Shown here in pieces: positions 63,704 through 64,000 of a stretch of 64,000 nucleotides of DNA; position 1 is the stretch's first letter, and the number at the start of each line of letters is the position of its first letter. The notes beneath the pieces are model-generated. The model searched no databases and was not told where the DNA came from. It was given only the letters and a program-made list of their open reading frames with translations. The stretch comes from Mycobacterium sp. ACS4054. Lineage in GTDB: Bacteria > Actinomycetota > Actinomycetes > Mycobacteriales > Mycobacteriaceae. Position numbers and translations under genes: made by a program. The DNA is taken from positions 33,937-97,936 of the forward strand of contig NZ_LZHV01000034.1 in the NCBI RefSeq assembly GCF_001667275.1, in the 5' to 3' direction.

Positions 63704-64000
63704 GGCCCGGCGATTACGACGAGTCCGACGTCAAGGTCCGCTCCGGCAGGGGCTCGCGACCGCGCACCAAGACTCGCCCGGAGCACGCCGACGCCGAGGC
63801 CGCGATGGTGGTCAGCGTCGACCGGGGCCGCTGGGGATGCGTGCTGGGCGGCGACCCCGAACGGCGGGTGACCGCGATGCGGGCCCGGGAACTGGGCCGC
63901 ACGCCCATCGTCGTCGGTGACGACGTCGACGTGGTGGGCGATCTGTCCGGGCGGCCGGACACGCTGGCCCGCATCGTCCGGCGCGCGGAGCGGCGAACGG
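63700..64000 (+). CDS. rsgA: Ribosome biogenesis GTPase RsgA (3' end outside window)
   Basis: The first 100 codons of an RsgA-type GTPase. TTG at 63700 overlaps the aroA stop by four bases and gives [20 protein letters not shown], followed by the OB-fold segment ([27 protein letters not shown]). The GTPase and zinc domains lie beyond the window. The M. tuberculosis counterpart is Rv3228, directly after aroA. Confidence 0.85.
   Translation, partial: MRPGDYDESDVKVRSGRGSRPRTKTRPEHADAEAAMVVSVDRGRWGCVLGGDPERRVTAMRARELGRTPIVVGDDVDVVGDLSGRPDTLARIVRRAERRT

Overview
The window is high-GC actinobacterial chromosome and almost certainly comes from a non-tuberculous Mycobacterium. From about 14.3 kb to the end, gene content and order follow the Mycobacterium tuberculosis segment Rv3193c-Rv3228: UPF0182, PDZ-Lon protease, whiB7, uvrD2, mycoredoxin, nudC, adnAB, moeZ, rhlE, entC, whiB1, pdtaS, TB7.3, rshA-sigH, aroA, rsgA. 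M. tuberculosis lacks the hydrogenase operon and the PHA-type cluster seen here, so this is another species. Assignments to Rv loci rest on recalled family and synteny knowledge, not on a search.

Layout. 1-1.3 kb: the 3' part of a membrane-anchored trypsin-like protease and a DUF302 gene. 1.25-7.4 kb: a minus-strand run of an Acg-type nitroreductase, an Rv1733c-type membrane protein, a four-subunit group 3b-like [NiFe] hydrogenase (hyhB-G-S-L) and its maturation protease, with a candidate DosR box upstream. This looks like a hypoxia-induced H2/NAD(P)H redox module. 7.5-10.9 kb: a cation/proton antiporter, an orphan MceA-like gene, a glutathione peroxidase and a 59-residue ANTAR-like gene. 11.1 kb: initiator tRNA-Met with a strong terminator, then a perfect 19-bp inverted repeat. 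11.3-14.3 kb: an HD-domain, nitroreductase and cupin operon divergent from a GlxA/AraC-type regulator.

14.3-25.3 kb is a conserved core: UPF0182, PDZ-Lon protease, DUF2342 metalloprotease, a TOMM/ThiF-like protein, an ABC1 kinase, and whiB7 with a legible leader (AT-rich WhiB7-type promoter, 52-codon upstream ORF, intrinsic attenuator), followed by uvrD2. 25.4-42.4 kb carries redox and DNA-repair genes (mycoredoxin, NudC, AdnAB, an alkyltransferase-like protein), a K+ channel, moeZ and several conserved mycobacterial unknowns. 42.6-53.8 kb carries rhlE, a ParA-like ATPase, a phosphatase-entC-acetyltransferase operon, a lipid-kinase-like gene, whiB1, pdtaS, the biotinylated protein TB7.3, the tiny ribosomal protein gene for bL37, and sigH-rshA.

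53.9-64 kb: an SDR, an intact YbaK-type deacylase, and then a lineage-specific block, a fadD, phaC and phaZ-like operon divergent from a PucR-type regulator. phaC is frameshifted. HdeD, a small secreted protein, the SRAP protein, aroA and the start of rsgA close the window. There is no insertion sequence, prophage, CRISPR array or rRNA. The main intergenic stretch above 300 bases is the whiB7 leader (22831-23226), which is annotated in detail.
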